Shown: positions 1 through 9,590, numbered from the stretch's first letter. The stretch: 64,000 nucleotides of DNA from Nocardioidaceae bacterium SCSIO 66511 (GCA_023100825.1 CP095846.1:4092001-4156000); one strand, 5' to 3'. The notes: generated by a model not told the origin, from the letters alone. Made by a program: numbers and translations.

Positions 1-362
1 GACTCGTCGGCGTACGTCAGCACCGCGCCGAGTACACGGTCGATCTCGTCGGGCGTCACGGCGTGCAGCGGCAGCCGCCCGTCGAGGTAGATGTCGCCGA
101 CATAGTCGACTGCGAAGGCGACCGCGTACATCTTGAGATTGCGCTCGAGCAGCCACCGATAGACGGCCTGATGGTTCTCGTCGGGTTGGCGTGCGACGAA
201 CGCATGGATGCCCAACGCCTGCTCGCCGACCTCGAGTCGACAGGCGGTCTTCAGCTTCCGCTCGCCAGGAAGCTCCACCTCGAACACACCGTCGCGGTGC
301 TCGGTGAACGTCAGCTCTGCGTTCTCCAGACTGGACCGGATCGTGCCGGCGACCGTGCTCAC
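1..362 (-). CDS. YbjN domain protein (3' end outside window)
   Basis: The minus-strand reading frame starts with GTG at 362 and runs off the left edge, so about 120 residues are visible. The sequence has the YbjN-type pattern: short helical start, then strands including '[19 protein letters not shown]' and '[19 protein letters not shown]'. The YbjN family is cytoplasmic with an unclear, chaperone-like or regulatory role. Its start overlaps the mshA stop by four bases (GTGA), so the two are probably translationally coupled. A YbjN gene directly after mshA is common in Actinobacteria. The function itself cannot be read from the sequence. Confidence 0.75.
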   Translation of the reverse strand, partial: MSTVAGTIRSSLENAELTFTEHRDGVFEVELPGERKLKTACRLEVGEQALGIHAFVARQPDENHQAVYRWLLERNLKMYAVAFAVDYVGDIYLDGRLPLHAVTPDEIDRVLGAVLTYADE

Positions 363-1669
363 GAGGCGACCTCCGTGTCGTGCAGGCGTCGCCCGATGGC
401 GGCGCGGTAGACCTCGACCGTACGCTCCGCTGTCCGGCGCCACCCGAACCCGCTCGCGTGGCGCACCGCGGCCCGGGCGTACGCCTCTCGCATCGCGTCA
501 TCACGAAGTAACGCGCCGATCGCCTCCGCGTAGTGCGTCGGATCGTGGGACGGCACGAGAATCCCGGTCTCGCCGTCGCGTACGGCCGTCGCGAGCCCGC
601 CCACGTCTGCAGCGACTACGGGTGTCCCGCAGGCCTGGGCCTCGAGGGCAACCAGACCGAACGACTCGTTGTACGAAGGTACGCAGATCACCGATGCGGC
701 GGCGTACCACCGCGCAAGCTCCTCCTGCCCGACCGGCGGGACGAACCGGACGACGTCGCGCAGACCCAGCTCGGCGGCCAACTCGACCAGTGCCGTCGGC
801 CGCTCCAGCCCGGATCCCGATGGTCCTCCGACAACGGCGACGACGAGCGGCCCGTGCGCTTGCCTACGCTCGCGCAAGACCGCCGCAGCGCGTAGCAGTA
901 CGTCGGGCGCCTTCAGCGGCTGGATTCGCCCGACGAAGAGCAGCACGTCGGCGGCTGGGTCGATGTCGAGCGCGTGCCGGGCGGCCGCAGCGTCACCGGA
1001 CGAAAAGGTCGCCAGGTCGACGCCCGGATGCACGACCGCGACGCGACGCGGGTCTGCGCGGTAGCCGTCGACCAACTCTGCCGCTTCGTCGTCGGTGTTG
1101 GCCACCAACGAGTCGGCGACATCGACGAGCTCCTGCTCACCGGCGATCCGCCCCGCGGACTCGGGCGCATCGCCCGCGGCGAGTGCGGCGTTCTTCACCT
1201 TGGCCATGGTGTGCATCGAGTGCACCAGCGGCACTCGCCAACGGTCTCTCGCGACCAGTCCGACCTGCCCGGACAACCAGTAGTGCGAGTGGATGACGTC
1301 GTACCGACCGGGCCCTTCATGCGCCTCGGCGCGCAGGACGTCGCGTGCGAAGGTGCACAGCTGCGCGGGCAGATCGGCCTTGTCGAGCTGCTCGAACGGT
1401 CCGGCCGCCACGTTGCGTACTGTGACGCCCTCGGCGACCTGGATCCTGCCCGGCTGACCCGACGATGTGGCGCGAGTGAAGATGTCCACCTCGATGCCGG
1501 CCTCCGACAGCCTCCGCGACAGCTCGCGTACGTAGACGTTCATACCTCCGGCGTCGCCGATGCCGGGTTGTTCGATCGGCGAGGTGTGCGCAGACAACAT
1601 CGCCACCCGACGAATCCCGCCGCCGGGGCCGCTGTCGAGTCCTCGCACGTACGCCACCTCGACACGCAC
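359..1669 (-). CDS. mshA: D-inositol-3-phosphate glycosyltransferase MshA
   Basis: 436 aa from a GTG start, the expected size for MshA. It transfers GlcNAc from UDP-GlcNAc to 1L-myo-inositol 1-phosphate, the first committed step of mycothiol synthesis in the cytoplasm. The N-terminal GT-B half has the MshA-typical '[20 protein letters not shown]' (residues 26-45), and the C-terminal half has the E-x7-E motif '[10 protein letters not shown]' (E335, E343). GTG codons lie in frame just downstream of the chosen start, so the first residues are uncertain. It overlaps the downstream YbjN gene by four bases. mshD, the last step of the same pathway, lies at 46644-47534. Identity is close to certain from motif and context. 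Confidence 0.93.
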   Translation of the reverse strand: MRVEVAYVRGLDSGPGGGIRRVAMLSAHTSPIEQPGIGDAGGMNVYVRELSRRLSEAGIEVDIFTRATSSGQPGRIQVAEGVTVRNVAAGPFEQLDKADLPAQLCTFARDVLRAEAHEGPGRYDVIHSHYWLSGQVGLVARDRWRVPLVHSMHTMAKVKNAALAAGDAPESAGRIAGEQELVDVADSLVANTDDEAAELVDGYRADPRRVAVVHPGVDLATFSSGDAAAARHALDIDPAADVLLFVGRIQPLKAPDVLLRAAAVLRERRQAHGPLVVAVVGGPSGSGLERPTALVELAAELGLRDVVRFVPPVGQEELARWYAAASVICVPSYNESFGLVALEAQACGTPVVAADVGGLATAVRDGETGILVPSHDPTHYAEAIGALLRDDAMREAYARAAVRHASGFGWRRTAERTVEVYRAAIGRRLHDTEVAS

Positions 1670-1768
1670 AACCGAGCGCTCCGGCGGGCCATTCCGACCC
1701 GTCCAAGCGCTGAGACCGCGACTTCTACAACCAGATGGCGACGTACGCCCGCGGATCAGCCGATCCGT

Positions 1769-2638
1769 TCAGCAGGGCCCGGGGCCGCCGTACCGGAACG
1801 CCCGTCGACCCTGCCATTTGAAGCCGTACTGGCCCGGCACCGAATACCACTTCGAGAACTTCGCCTTGCTCTTGCCGCGCACCGAGATGTTCCAGGCCCG
1901 GGCACCCTTGTGCTTGCGCGGGAGCTTGCCATTGCCCATATCGATGCAGCGACCTTTGCCCTTGGTGTAGGCGACTTCACCGAACACCTGCGCGGACGCG
2001 ACCCGGTTGAACTTGTTCTTCCAGAGTCGATCCGGGTAGTAGCCGGAACGCTTTCCGTTGACGTAGAGATTCCAGCGATTCTTCCGGTGCACCCAGCCGA
2101 GCCGAATCTTAGAGCCAGGCTTTAGTTTTGCGCCCGGACGAATTCCCTTTCCGGCGCGTACGAATCCCTTGCATTTGAAGTTGTAGCATTTCGGGTTGCC
2201 CTTGAGGCCCCACCAGAACACGAACAACCGGGTCTGGCGGTGACCGTTGCCGCGCACCCAGCCGACCTCGACGTACGACGGTTTGCGCGGATTGCTCCCC
2301 GGTCGAGAAAGCGCGATCTCGGCGAGACTGTGGTCGGCCTTGCGGATGCGGATGTCCTTGGGCTTGTGCACCGTGAACGACGCGAACACGCCCTTGGCCG
2401 GCTTGCCCTTGCCGAAGCGGCGGCCGGCACTCGCGTACTTGTACTCCCAGCCCGCGGCCTTCGCCCCCAGCAGGTCGTGGCGAGGCGGCTGGAGCGGGCG
2501 GTCCGTCGCGGTTTCAGCGGCTTCCGGCGTTGGTGTCGGCGCGCCGACACTCTGGCTCGCCGGCGCAGCCGCAAGCAACGAGGACGCCAGCAAACCGCAG
2601 GCCGCGGGCGTGACGATCCTGGCAACGTGGGTGAGCAT
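1769..2638 (-). CDS. Secreted neprosin-like protein
   Basis: 289 aa with an N-terminal signal peptide (hydrophobic stretch at residues about 10-28, ending 'AAAPASQS'), so it is probably exported. Residues about 115-225 match the neprosin fold pattern by eye: 'YVEVGWV', then 'TRLFVFWW', 'CYNFKCKGFV', 'NLYVNGKRSGYYP' and 'VFGEVAY'. Plant neprosins are glutamic endopeptidases with two catalytic Glu; here E124 (in VEVGW) and E221 (in FGEVAY) sit in the equivalent places. The paired cysteines of CYNFKC are also kept. The tail (about 235-289) is basic and aromatic. The activation peptide typical of plant neprosin is short or absent. Proteolytic activity is an inference. It stands alone between mshA and a terminator. 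Confidence 0.7.
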   Translation of the reverse strand: MLTHVARIVTPAACGLLASSLLAAAPASQSVGAPTPTPEAAETATDRPLQPPRHDLLGAKAAGWEYKYASAGRRFGKGKPAKGVFASFTVHKPKDIRIRKADHSLAEIALSRPGSNPRKPSYVEVGWVRGNGHRQTRLFVFWWGLKGNPKCYNFKCKGFVRAGKGIRPGAKLKPGSKIRLGWVHRKNRWNLYVNGKRSGYYPDRLWKNKFNRVASAQVFGEVAYTKGKGRCIDMGNGKLPRKHKGARAWNISVRGKSKAKFSKWYSVPGQYGFKWQGRRAFRYGGPGPC

Positions 2639-2752
2639 GGCGGCAAAGTAGCATGCGGACGGCCGACATTACGCGACCGTAGGATCAAAACTTCCGGTCA
2701 AACCTCCGGTCATTTCGCTGGAAATCTGCCCAAAGTCGGCTTCTAATAACTA

Positions 2753-2800
2753 GTGGAGTCCCGTTTGTGTCACACGGGGGATGGCACAACGGGACTCCAC
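2753..2800 (-). terminator. Long hairpin downstream of the STAND regulator gene
   Basis: A 13-bp perfect inverted repeat (2753-2765 and 2788-2800; arm GTGGAGTCCCGTT) encloses a 22-nt loop. The stem can extend four more pairs with one bulged T. It lies just after the stop of the regulator gene at 2836 and before the neprosin-like gene, so it fits a factor-independent terminator for minus-strand transcription. There is no clear U-tract. Confidence 0.6.
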
Positions 2801-2835
2801 CCATGTCCGGCCGGCGCTAGACCACTTCGCCTGTC

Positions 2836-5106
2836 TCAGGTGCTCGGCCCGCCCTGATCGGCGAGCCGGTCGTAGACCTCATCGAAACCGAAGTTATCGG
2901 CGAGCGCCGTCGCCGTACGCTCGGCCTCCTCTGCCTCCCTCGTGCGCCCGAGCGCCCACAGCACCTTGCTCCGCAAGACCGCATGGTCGGCCCTCCGCCG
3001 GTAGGTGTGCGGCTTCGAGTCCGCGATCGACGCGCGGTCGACGTACGACAGCGCCGCGTCGGCGTTGCCCAGCTCGAGCAGCAGCTCGGCCATTGCCTTC
3101 AGAGCCAATCCGTACGACTGCGAATGCGCCGACACGGCGCGCAGCGTGTAATGCGCGGCCTCGACCCGTCGGCCCTGCAACCGGCATGCGTACGCGAGGT
3201 TGTGCAGGCACACCTGTCGTCGGCGGCCGTTGCGGCCGCGCAGAATGCGGATCGCATCGCGCAAACCCGACTCGGCCTCCGCGAGATTGCCCATCCGTCC
3301 CTCGATCAACGCGCGCCCGGACAAAACATGCGAGCGCGCCAACTGGGACAACAGCGGATCGCGTACGCGCGCCGCCTGCCGCGTCGCGATCGAGCTGAGT
3401 ACGCGCGCCGACCCGTGGTTCCCGTCGCTACTCACCGTCTCGGCCGCACTCCGGTAGAGCTGCGCGGCGACGTACGGCATGTCGAACTCCTCGGCACGTA
3501 TCGCGAGTGCCTTCGACGCCTCCGCTGCCGAGGACGAATCGCCGCGCTGGATGGCGAGGCCGTGGAATGGGTACGACAGCTGGTAACAGGACAGTAGGTC
3601 GAGGGGGCTGCGTACCCACTCCCCCGAGGCGGCCGCGCGCATATTCGGATACTCGGCCTCGAGCCAGCGGCGAGAGTCCTCCGGCACGTAGTCGTCGATG
3701 ATGTCGTACAACTGCTCGTACACGCAGTGCACGTCCTCGAGAAACAGCTCGCCGAGTCCGCGCCAGTGCTCCAGCCACATCGCCACGAAACAGCGCATTC
3801 CGGCAGCGACCCGCGATGGGTCGGCCGGCCGCTCCGAGGCGATCGCCAACCGGCTCAGGTCGTGCAGTCCGACTCGCCCCGGTTTACGCGAGCTGACCAT
3901 CTGCACCTCGCCGAGACGTTCGACGACGTCGACGGCTGCTCCCCGGTTGCTGCGGGTCAGCGCCGCGACCGAGTCGACGGAGAAGTCCCGCAGCGGCGAC
4001 GACGACATCAGCGACAACGCATCGAGCGCCGCAGCATCGCCTCTCGACGTCGACCGCGCGAGCGTGCGTACGCCGGCGACGAGCGTTGAGCGCATCCCGA
4101 ACGAGCCGTAGTCGAGCTGCTCGATGCGGGTTTCCTCGGTCTCGAGCCGAGCGATCAGGTCGGCCGCCGACGGCCCGCTGCGTGAGCTGAGTCGGGCACC
4201 GCACACCCGCAATGCGAGCGGATGCATGCCGCACAGGGCCGCGATCCGGCTGCACTGCTCGCTGGTGAGCGAGGCGCTGCCCGCGGCCGAGGTCAGCAGG
4301 CTCGCGGCCTGCTCGTCGGTGAGCGGACGCAGGTCGATGAGCAGGTTCGCGTGCAGCCCGGACAGCCGAGACCGTGAGGTCACCAGCAGTGCATTACCGG
4401 AACCGGAAGGTACGAGGTCGGCGATGTCGACGTCCTCGGGAACGTTGTCGACGACCAGCAGCGCACGAGTACGCGCCGTCAGGGAGCGCATCATCCGGAC
4501 CCGCGATCCGCGACGCAGGGGGATGTCTTCGCGCATCCCGAAGCTCCACAAGATGTCACCGAGTGCCTCGTGTACGGCGTCGGCGTCGCCGTCAGCAGAA
4601 AGGTCTACGAATACTTGACCGTCGGGGAAGTCGTCCGCGACCCGGTGTGCAGTGTGGATCGCGAGGGAGGACTTACCGAGCCCGCCGGCGCCGGAGATCA
4701 CGACCGTCACCGAAGCGGGTCCGGCCGACGCCGGTATCCCGCGCAGCATCGAGCTGATCTGCTCGATCTCGTCGCCGCGGCCGACGAAATCCGGCAGGTC
4801 GCGCGGCAGCTCCGCCGGTGAGATCGCCGGTGTCGCCGATGCGACCGCGGGCTCGGGCACCTCGGTCCGGTCACCCGCACGGTACGCGCGTACGAACGCC
4901 GTGGTCTCGGTCGCGCCGAGGTCGAGCGCCGCGGCGATCCGCAACAGCGAGTCGGTGCGCGGGCGCGTGACGGCGCCGCGCTCGATCTCGCGAATGCTCC
5001 GCTCGGTGACCTGCGAGCGCTCGGCGATCTCCTGCTGGGTGAGGCCCTTCGCGGTACGGAGCGCACGCAGCAGCGATCCCTCGGCGGATCCCTCAGGTCG
5101 GGCCAT
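2836..5106 (-). CDS. XRE-NB-ARC-TPR (STAND) transcriptional regulator
   Basis: 756 aa in three parts. Residues about 12-65 form an XRE-type helix-turn-helix ('KGLTQQEIAERSQVTERSIR'). Residues about 105-400 form an NB-ARC/STAND NTPase with Walker A GAGGLGKSS (139-147), Walker B ALLVVD (215-220) and 'LLVTSRSR' after it. The C-terminal half (about 480-750) is helical and TPR-like. Such proteins in Actinobacteria are signal-dependent regulators that lack the SARP domain of AfsR. Ligand and targets cannot be seen. It is monocistronic, with a hairpin after it and typA divergent in front. An ATG start with about 30 bases to the intergenic side is consistent. Confidence 0.85.
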   Translation of the reverse strand: MARPEGSAEGSLLRALRTAKGLTQQEIAERSQVTERSIREIERGAVTRPRTDSLLRIAAALDLGATETTAFVRAYRAGDRTEVPEPAVASATPAISPAELPRDLPDFVGRGDEIEQISSMLRGIPASAGPASVTVVISGAGGLGKSSLAIHTAHRVADDFPDGQVFVDLSADGDADAVHEALGDILWSFGMREDIPLRRGSRVRMMRSLTARTRALLVVDNVPEDVDIADLVPSGSGNALLVTSRSRLSGLHANLLIDLRPLTDEQAASLLTSAAGSASLTSEQCSRIAALCGMHPLALRVCGARLSSRSGPSAADLIARLETEETRIEQLDYGSFGMRSTLVAGVRTLARSTSRGDAAALDALSLMSSSPLRDFSVDSVAALTRSNRGAAVDVVERLGEVQMVSSRKPGRVGLHDLSRLAIASERPADPSRVAAGMRCFVAMWLEHWRGLGELFLEDVHCVYEQLYDIIDDYVPEDSRRWLEAEYPNMRAAASGEWVRSPLDLLSCYQLSYPFHGLAIQRGDSSSAAEASKALAIRAEEFDMPYVAAQLYRSAAETVSSDGNHGSARVLSSIATRQAARVRDPLLSQLARSHVLSGRALIEGRMGNLAEAESGLRDAIRILRGRNGRRRQVCLHNLAYACRLQGRRVEAAHYTLRAVSAHSQSYGLALKAMAELLLELGNADAALSYVDRASIADSKPHTYRRRADHAVLRSKVLWALGRTREAEEAERTATALADNFGFDEVYDRLADQGGPST

Positions 5107-5247
5107 GCCGACTACCCTATGTCGACCGCGTCACGCTAGGTGAGGAGTCCTGTCAAGCCGTGGCGCGAAGGCGCCGAACGACTCACGTATCGTTGGACTG
5201 CTTCTCGACCGAGTGGCGATTCCCACGCAAGGACCTTTCGTACCCTC

Positions 5248-7113
5248 ATGCCCAACCGACCAGACCTTCGCAATGTCGCCATCGTCGCCCACGTCGACCA
5301 TGGCAAGACGACACTCGTCGACGCGATGCTCCGGCAGTCAGGCGCGTTCCAGTCGCACCAGGAGGTCGAGGAGCGAGTCATGGACTCCGGCGACCTGGAG
5401 CGGGAGAAGGGCATCACGATCCTGGCCAAGAACACCGCCGTGCGTTACTCCGGTCCCGGTGCCCCGGATGGCGGCGTCACCATCAACATCATCGACACCC
5501 CGGGTCACGCCGACTTCGGTGGCGAGGTCGAGCGAGGCCTGTCGATGGTCGACGGCGTCGTGCTCCTCGTCGACGCATCGGAGGGCCCGCTGCCCCAGAC
5601 CCGCTTCGTGCTGCGCAAAGCGCTCGCGGCGCGGATGCCGGTCGTACTCGTCGTCAACAAGGTCGACCGCCCCGACGCCCGCATCGCCGAGGTCGTCGAC
5701 GAGACGTACGAGCTGTTCCTCGACCTGCTCGACGACTCCGCCGACCAGAACGCCCTCGACTTCCCGGTGGTGTACGCCTCCGCAAAAGCCGGCGTCGCAT
5801 CCCTCGTGCAGCCCGCCGACGGCGAGCTGCCGGATTCGCCGAACCTCGTGCCGTTCTTCCAGACCATCCTCGACGCTGTCCCGGCACCGGCGTACACCGA
5901 GGGCGCCGCGCTGCAGGCACATGTCACCAACCTCGATGCGTCGCCCTTCCTCGGGCGCCTCGCACTCGTGCGCGTACGTGAAGGTGAGCTGCGCAAGGGC
6001 GCATCGGTCGCATGGTGCAGGCGCAGTGGCGCCATCGAGCGGGTGAAGATCACCGAGCTGCTGGTGACCGAAGCGCTCGACCGCGTACCCGGCGAGCAGG
6101 CCGGCCCGGGCGACATCGTCGCGATCGCGGGCATCCCCGAGATCAACATCGGAGAGACCCTCGCCGATGCGGAGAACCCCGAGCCGCTGCCCCTGATCGC
6201 CGTCGACGAGCCCGCGATCTCCATGACGCTCGGCATCAACACCTCCCCGCTCGCTGGGCGGGAGAAGGGTACGAAGGTCACCGCGCGGCTGGTCAAGGAC
6301 CGGCTCGACCGCGAACTGGTCGGCAACGTGTCGATCAAGGTGCTCCCGACCGACCGACCCGACGCCTGGGAGGTCCAGGGCCGAGGCGAGCTGGCGCTCG
6401 CCATCCTCGTCGAGCAGATGCGACGGGAGGGCTACGAGCTGACCGTCGGCAAGCCACAGGTCGTCACCCGCGACATCGACGGCAAGCTGCACGAGCCCGT
6501 CGAGCGACTGACCATCGACTGCCCGGAGGACTACCTCGGCACCGTCACCCAGCTGCTCTCGGTACGCAAGGGCCGGATGGAGCAGATGACCAATCACGGC
6601 ACCGGTTGGGTACGCATGGAGTTCCTCGTACCCGCGCGCGCCCTGATCGGCTTCCGTACGGAGTTCCTCACCGACACCCGCGGCACCGGCATCGCGCACC
6701 ATGTCTTCGAGGGGTACGAGCCGTGGGCGGGTGACCTTCGTACCCGCGCCTCCGGCTCCCTCATCGCAGACCGCGCGGGTGCCGCGTCGTCGTACGCGAT
6801 GACGAACCTGCAGGAGCGGGGAACACTGTTCGTCGAGCCGACCACCGAGGTCTACGAGGGCATGATCGTCGGAGAGAACTCCCGTGCCGACGATATGGAC
6901 GTCAACGTCACCAAGGAGAAGAAGCAGACGAACGTCCGCTCCAGCACGGCGGACTCCTTCGAAAAGCTGATCCCCCCGCGACTGCTCAGCCTCGAACAGT
7001 CGCTGGAGTTCTGCCGCGAGGACGAATGCGTCGAGGTCACTCCGGCCTCCGTACGCATTCGCAAGGTGATCCTCGACCAGAACGAACGCGGCCGGGCTGC
7101 GCGCCGGCGCTGA
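5248..7113 (+). CDS. typA: Translational GTPase TypA/BipA
   Basis: 621 aa from the ATG at 5248, which gives the family-typical start 'MPNRPDLRNVAIVAHVDHGK'; an in-frame start at 5140 would add 36 unlikely residues. G1 is AHVDHGKTT (14-22), followed by 'DTPGHADFGGEVER' (G3) and 'VVNKVDRPDA' (G4), then EF-G-like domains II, III and V and the TypA-specific C-terminal region. It is a ribosome-associated GTPase involved in ribosome assembly and stress or cold adaptation. It ends in the basic tail 'QNERGRAARRR'. A 14-bp GC palindrome follows at once. Confidence 0.95.
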   Translation: MPNRPDLRNVAIVAHVDHGKTTLVDAMLRQSGAFQSHQEVEERVMDSGDLEREKGITILAKNTAVRYSGPGAPDGGVTINIIDTPGHADFGGEVERGLSMVDGVVLLVDASEGPLPQTRFVLRKALAARMPVVLVVNKVDRPDARIAEVVDETYELFLDLLDDSADQNALDFPVVYASAKAGVASLVQPADGELPDSPNLVPFFQTILDAVPAPAYTEGAALQAHVTNLDASPFLGRLALVRVREGELRKGASVAWCRRSGAIERVKITELLVTEALDRVPGEQAGPGDIVAIAGIPEINIGETLADAENPEPLPLIAVDEPAISMTLGINTSPLAGREKGTKVTARLVKDRLDRELVGNVSIKVLPTDRPDAWEVQGRGELALAILVEQMRREGYELTVGKPQVVTRDIDGKLHEPVERLTIDCPEDYLGTVTQLLSVRKGRMEQMTNHGTGWVRMEFLVPARALIGFRTEFLTDTRGTGIAHHVFEGYEPWAGDLRTRASGSLIADRAGAASSYAMTNLQERGTLFVEPTTEVYEGMIVGENSRADDMDVNVTKEKKQTNVRSSTADSFEKLIPPRLLSLEQSLEFCREDECVEVTPASVRIRKVILDQNERGRAARRR

Positions 7114-7122
7114 GGTTTCGTC

Positions 7123-7136
7123 CGCGGCCGGCCGCG
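7123..7136. terminator. GC palindrome after typA
   Basis: CGCGGCCGGCCGCG is a perfect 14-bp palindrome 10 bases after the typA stop. It could form a short terminator hairpin, but there is no U-run, so this is weak. Confidence 0.35.
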
Positions 7137-7189
7137 ACGGTTCTCCGCGCGACATCTCGACTGCCCGATTTCGGTGCGCTGTCGGCTTT

Positions 7190-7675
7190 CCCGCTTGCTC
7201 CGGCTGGGCAAAGACGCGGCGACGCGGGCGCTGTACCTACGCGCTCGGGTTCGGCGCCGGCTAACCCGATTCCGTTGGCTTTTGCAGGGTCGGTGGTGGT
7301 GCTTCACCAAGTGAACATGGTGAAGTACCGCTTTGCATGGCAGGGACACCGTGCAAAGTTGATGGTTGCCGTGCTCGTTGGTACGTACGTGGCTGCCGTG
7401 GCAGGAGTTCACTCACTCGTACCGCCGCGCGCCGACCGTCGTGCGGTTTGCCTTGGGACCAAGGCAAACCGCAGCCCGCAGCCGTACGCCCCACGGCAAG
7501 TGGTCACTGTCCAAGGGACACTCGTCATGGACAGTGACAACCCGCCTTGGGAAGCGCCCAACCTTGCCCCGTAACCACCCCAAAGTACCGGGAAAGCCGC
7601 CAACCAACCCAAGCCGAAGAGCCACCTCCGCGCGTCGCCGCGTCTTTTCCCCAGCCGAAGGAGCGGGAAGGGTCG
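7190..7675. repeat. Imperfect inverted repeat enclosing an array of hairpins (gene-free region)
   Basis: No credible gene lies between the typA stop (7113) and the stop of the convergent coiled-coil gene (7834). The outer arms, about 7190-7275 and about 7583-7675, are imperfect reverse complements: both carry a TTCCCGCT block, then CGGCTGGG, then AAAGACGCGGCGACGCG, then a GGGTT...CGGCT palindrome. Between them lie four strong hairpins: 7298-7329 (11 bp, one G-T, loop 10), 7331-7358 (10 bp, one G-T, loop 8), 7442-7473 (15 bp perfect, loop 2) and 7504-7537 (10 bp perfect, loop 14). Whether this is a decayed mobile element, a structured RNA or a terminator cluster cannot be decided by eye. Confidence 0.6.
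7442..7473. repeat. 15-bp perfect hairpin, 2-nt loop
   Basis: Arms TGCGGTTTGCCTTGG (7442-7456) and its exact reverse complement (7459-7473) are separated only by GA. It is the strongest of the four hairpins in the region between typA and the DivIVA-like gene. A near-perfect palindrome of this size could extrude as a cruciform or act in RNA as a terminator in either direction. Confidence 0.75.
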
Positions 7676-7833
7676 ACAGCGACGAGGAACTGGGCAGACG
7701 GGTAGTCGAACCGAAGCTAAGGAACGCCGACAGCGTGCGGAGGCACGACGGCGGGTGGTCGTACCAACGGAAGCGGGAAAACCGGCGGCGCACCAGCCAG
7801 AAGCGTGGAGACGTCCTCCGAACGCCAGCGACG

Positions 7834-8976
7834 TCAGTCGTCGTCCGCTGGCTCCGGCCGGGCGATCTCGCTACCGAGCCCACCGACAAGATCGCGCAGG
7901 GAGGCGAGCTGGCCGAGGATGTCGTCGCGATGAGCATGGAACTCGTCGGCGTCCTTGCGGGCCGCCGCGAGCACCCGGTCGGCCTCGGACTGTCCGTGTG
8001 ACTCCAGCTGCGCCGCCTGTTGACGGGCTGCCGCAACGACTTGATCGGCCTCCTCACGGGCACGCGCGAGCGAGGTCTCGGCTTCGGCGCGGGCCTCGGT
8101 GAGGTGGCGCTCGGCCTGCTCGAGGACCTCGGCCGCATGCTGCTCCTCCGCGGCGACGCGCTCATCCATCTCTGTACGGAGCTGCTGCGTCTCCTCGCGC
8201 GCCGCATTGTGGCTCTCGGTCGCCTCGCGTACCAGGCGCTCCTTCTCGAGTGCCAGCGCTCGGCGCTCTTCGGCCACCTCACGTTCAGCGATGGCGCGTT
8301 GGCTCTCGGCCTCACGGGTGGCCGTCTTGGTCAGCGTCTCCGCCTCCTGCTGGGCGGACAGGCGCAACTGCTCGGCTTCTCGCTTGGCGTTGGCCAGCAG
8401 CTCATCCGACTTCTCGTGGGCGCGCGTACGCCAAGCCTCGACGTCGCCCTTTGCCTCATCGCGCAGGCGCTCGATCTCGGCGCGCTGGGTACCGAGGAGG
8501 GTCGCCGCCTCGTCTGCTGCTGCCGACCGCCGCGCGGCGCCAGCCTTCTCGCCCTCCTGCACAAGGCGTTTCGCCTCGATGCGCGCCTCGCCGATGATCT
8601 CGGCCGCCTGCTGCTCGGCGGCGGCGAACATCTTCTGCGCCTGCTCGCCCAGCCCGGCGTACGACGGGTAGGCCGACTCCGCGAGCCGCTCCTCGAGCAT
8701 CGTGATGCGTTCCTCGAGCTCGCCGATCCGGCGCCGAGCCGCCTGCGTCTCCTGACGCGACGTTGCCAGTGCTCCGTCGAGCTCACGAAGGTTCGCATTG
8801 CGGCGCCGGACGAACTCGTCGACGGTCGCCCTTTCGTACCCGCCGAGCTTGGCCACCGGGAATGCGGACTGCCCGGATTCCGCGGGCTTCTGCTGAGTGA
8901 GCGTTGCTGGTTCCTGGTGGCCGATCAAAGTACGTGCACCCCTCGCTGGTTTGTCCCGAGTCGCTGCCCCCAGCAC
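7834..8976 (-). CDS. DivIVA-like coiled-coil protein
   Basis: 380 aa from a GTG start. After about 40 poorly ordered residues comes 'FPVAKLGGYERATVDEFVRR' (about 40-58), which matches the lipid-binding N-terminal signature of DivIVA/Wag31 proteins. The rest, about 60-350, is almost pure Ala/Glu/Arg heptad coiled coil. In Actinobacteria, relatives such as Wag31, Scy and FilP organise polar growth and cytoskeleton. It is too long and divergent to be Wag31 itself, so a Scy/FilP-like scaffold role is inferred. The start is uncertain because alternative TTG/GTG codons lie downstream. It is convergent with typA across the hairpin region. Confidence 0.75.
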   Translation of the reverse strand: MLGAATRDKPARGARTLIGHQEPATLTQQKPAESGQSAFPVAKLGGYERATVDEFVRRRNANLRELDGALATSRQETQAARRRIGELEERITMLEERLAESAYPSYAGLGEQAQKMFAAAEQQAAEIIGEARIEAKRLVQEGEKAGAARRSAAADEAATLLGTQRAEIERLRDEAKGDVEAWRTRAHEKSDELLANAKREAEQLRLSAQQEAETLTKTATREAESQRAIAEREVAEERRALALEKERLVREATESHNAAREETQQLRTEMDERVAAEEQHAAEVLEQAERHLTEARAEAETSLARAREEADQVVAAARQQAAQLESHGQSEADRVLAAARKDADEFHAHRDDILGQLASLRDLVGGLGSEIARPEPADDD

Positions 8977-9269
8977 GCATAGTTACATAGTCAAGCGGTC
9001 ACGGAAAGCCCTCGATTTGCTTGGTTTCCTCCCTATACGAAAACTACAGGCAGTAGTTGAGCGTTCGCCAGCAACCAAGTCCGCCTTCACTGGTGCCCTT
9101 CAGATGCCAGTAACAGTTGACATCTGAGCATCAGAGGGATGGTCGACGTGCCGCGCACCGATCTTTGCGGAACTGCGCGACCGCGTAACCTCACGCGACC
9201 AGAATCGTTCTTGATGGTGAGACGGCAACCCCTGTCGTCTGTTTACTCTGCGTCAGTGACCGCCGAGCA

Positions 9270-9590
9270 TCAGAACACCACCGCGCCGGCGATCACCAGG
9301 ATCATCACCACGGTGACCCCGGCGACGGCCAGCTCGAAACGTCCGTCCCGGATGCGCAGCGGTGCCCGCTCGGTCCAGTCCAGCCGACGCCGATAACGCC
9401 GTCGGCTTCCCAGCACGATCCACACGCTGACCGGAACGGCCACTACCACCGCCAACAGCGCGATCGGGCCGATCGACTCGATCGCGAGCCGCGACACGAT
9501 GGCGGCGGTGACGACCACCGACAGTGCCGTGCGGTTCCAGGCGAGCGCGGTGCGTTCGTTCTGTGCACCCCGACCGCCGTCCGCGGACAT
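9270..9590 (-). CDS. DUF202 membrane protein (second of a pair)
   Basis: 106 aa starting with ATG at 9590. It contains the DUF202/YidH motif 'NERTALAWNRTALS' at residues 11-24 and about three membrane segments, ending 'VTVVMILVIAGAVVF'. The start overlaps the stop of the DUF202 gene at 9590-9985 (ATGA), so the two are translationally coupled and probably form one membrane complex. The function of the family is unknown. Confidence 0.8.
   Translation of the reverse strand: MSADGGRGAQNERTALAWNRTALSVVVTAAIVSRLAIESIGPIALLAVVVAVPVSVWIVLGSRRRYRRRLDWTERAPLRIRDGRFELAVAGVTVVMILVIAGAVVF

Noticed and set aside
208-1296. 362-codon Arg/Pro-rich frame on the plus strand over mshA
   Set aside because: Extreme Arg content and overlap with a conserved gene mark it as a shadow frame.
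5338-7155. 605-codon open frame antisense to typA
   Set aside because: It is the complementary frame of a well-conserved GTPase in GC-rich DNA, with low-complexity Asp/Val/Arg composition and no recognisable domain.
7413-8315. 300-codon frame reaching into the hairpin region
   Set aside because: It is a Ser/Arg/Pro-rich shadow of the coiled-coil gene in another frame, and the hairpin region itself shows no coding pattern.
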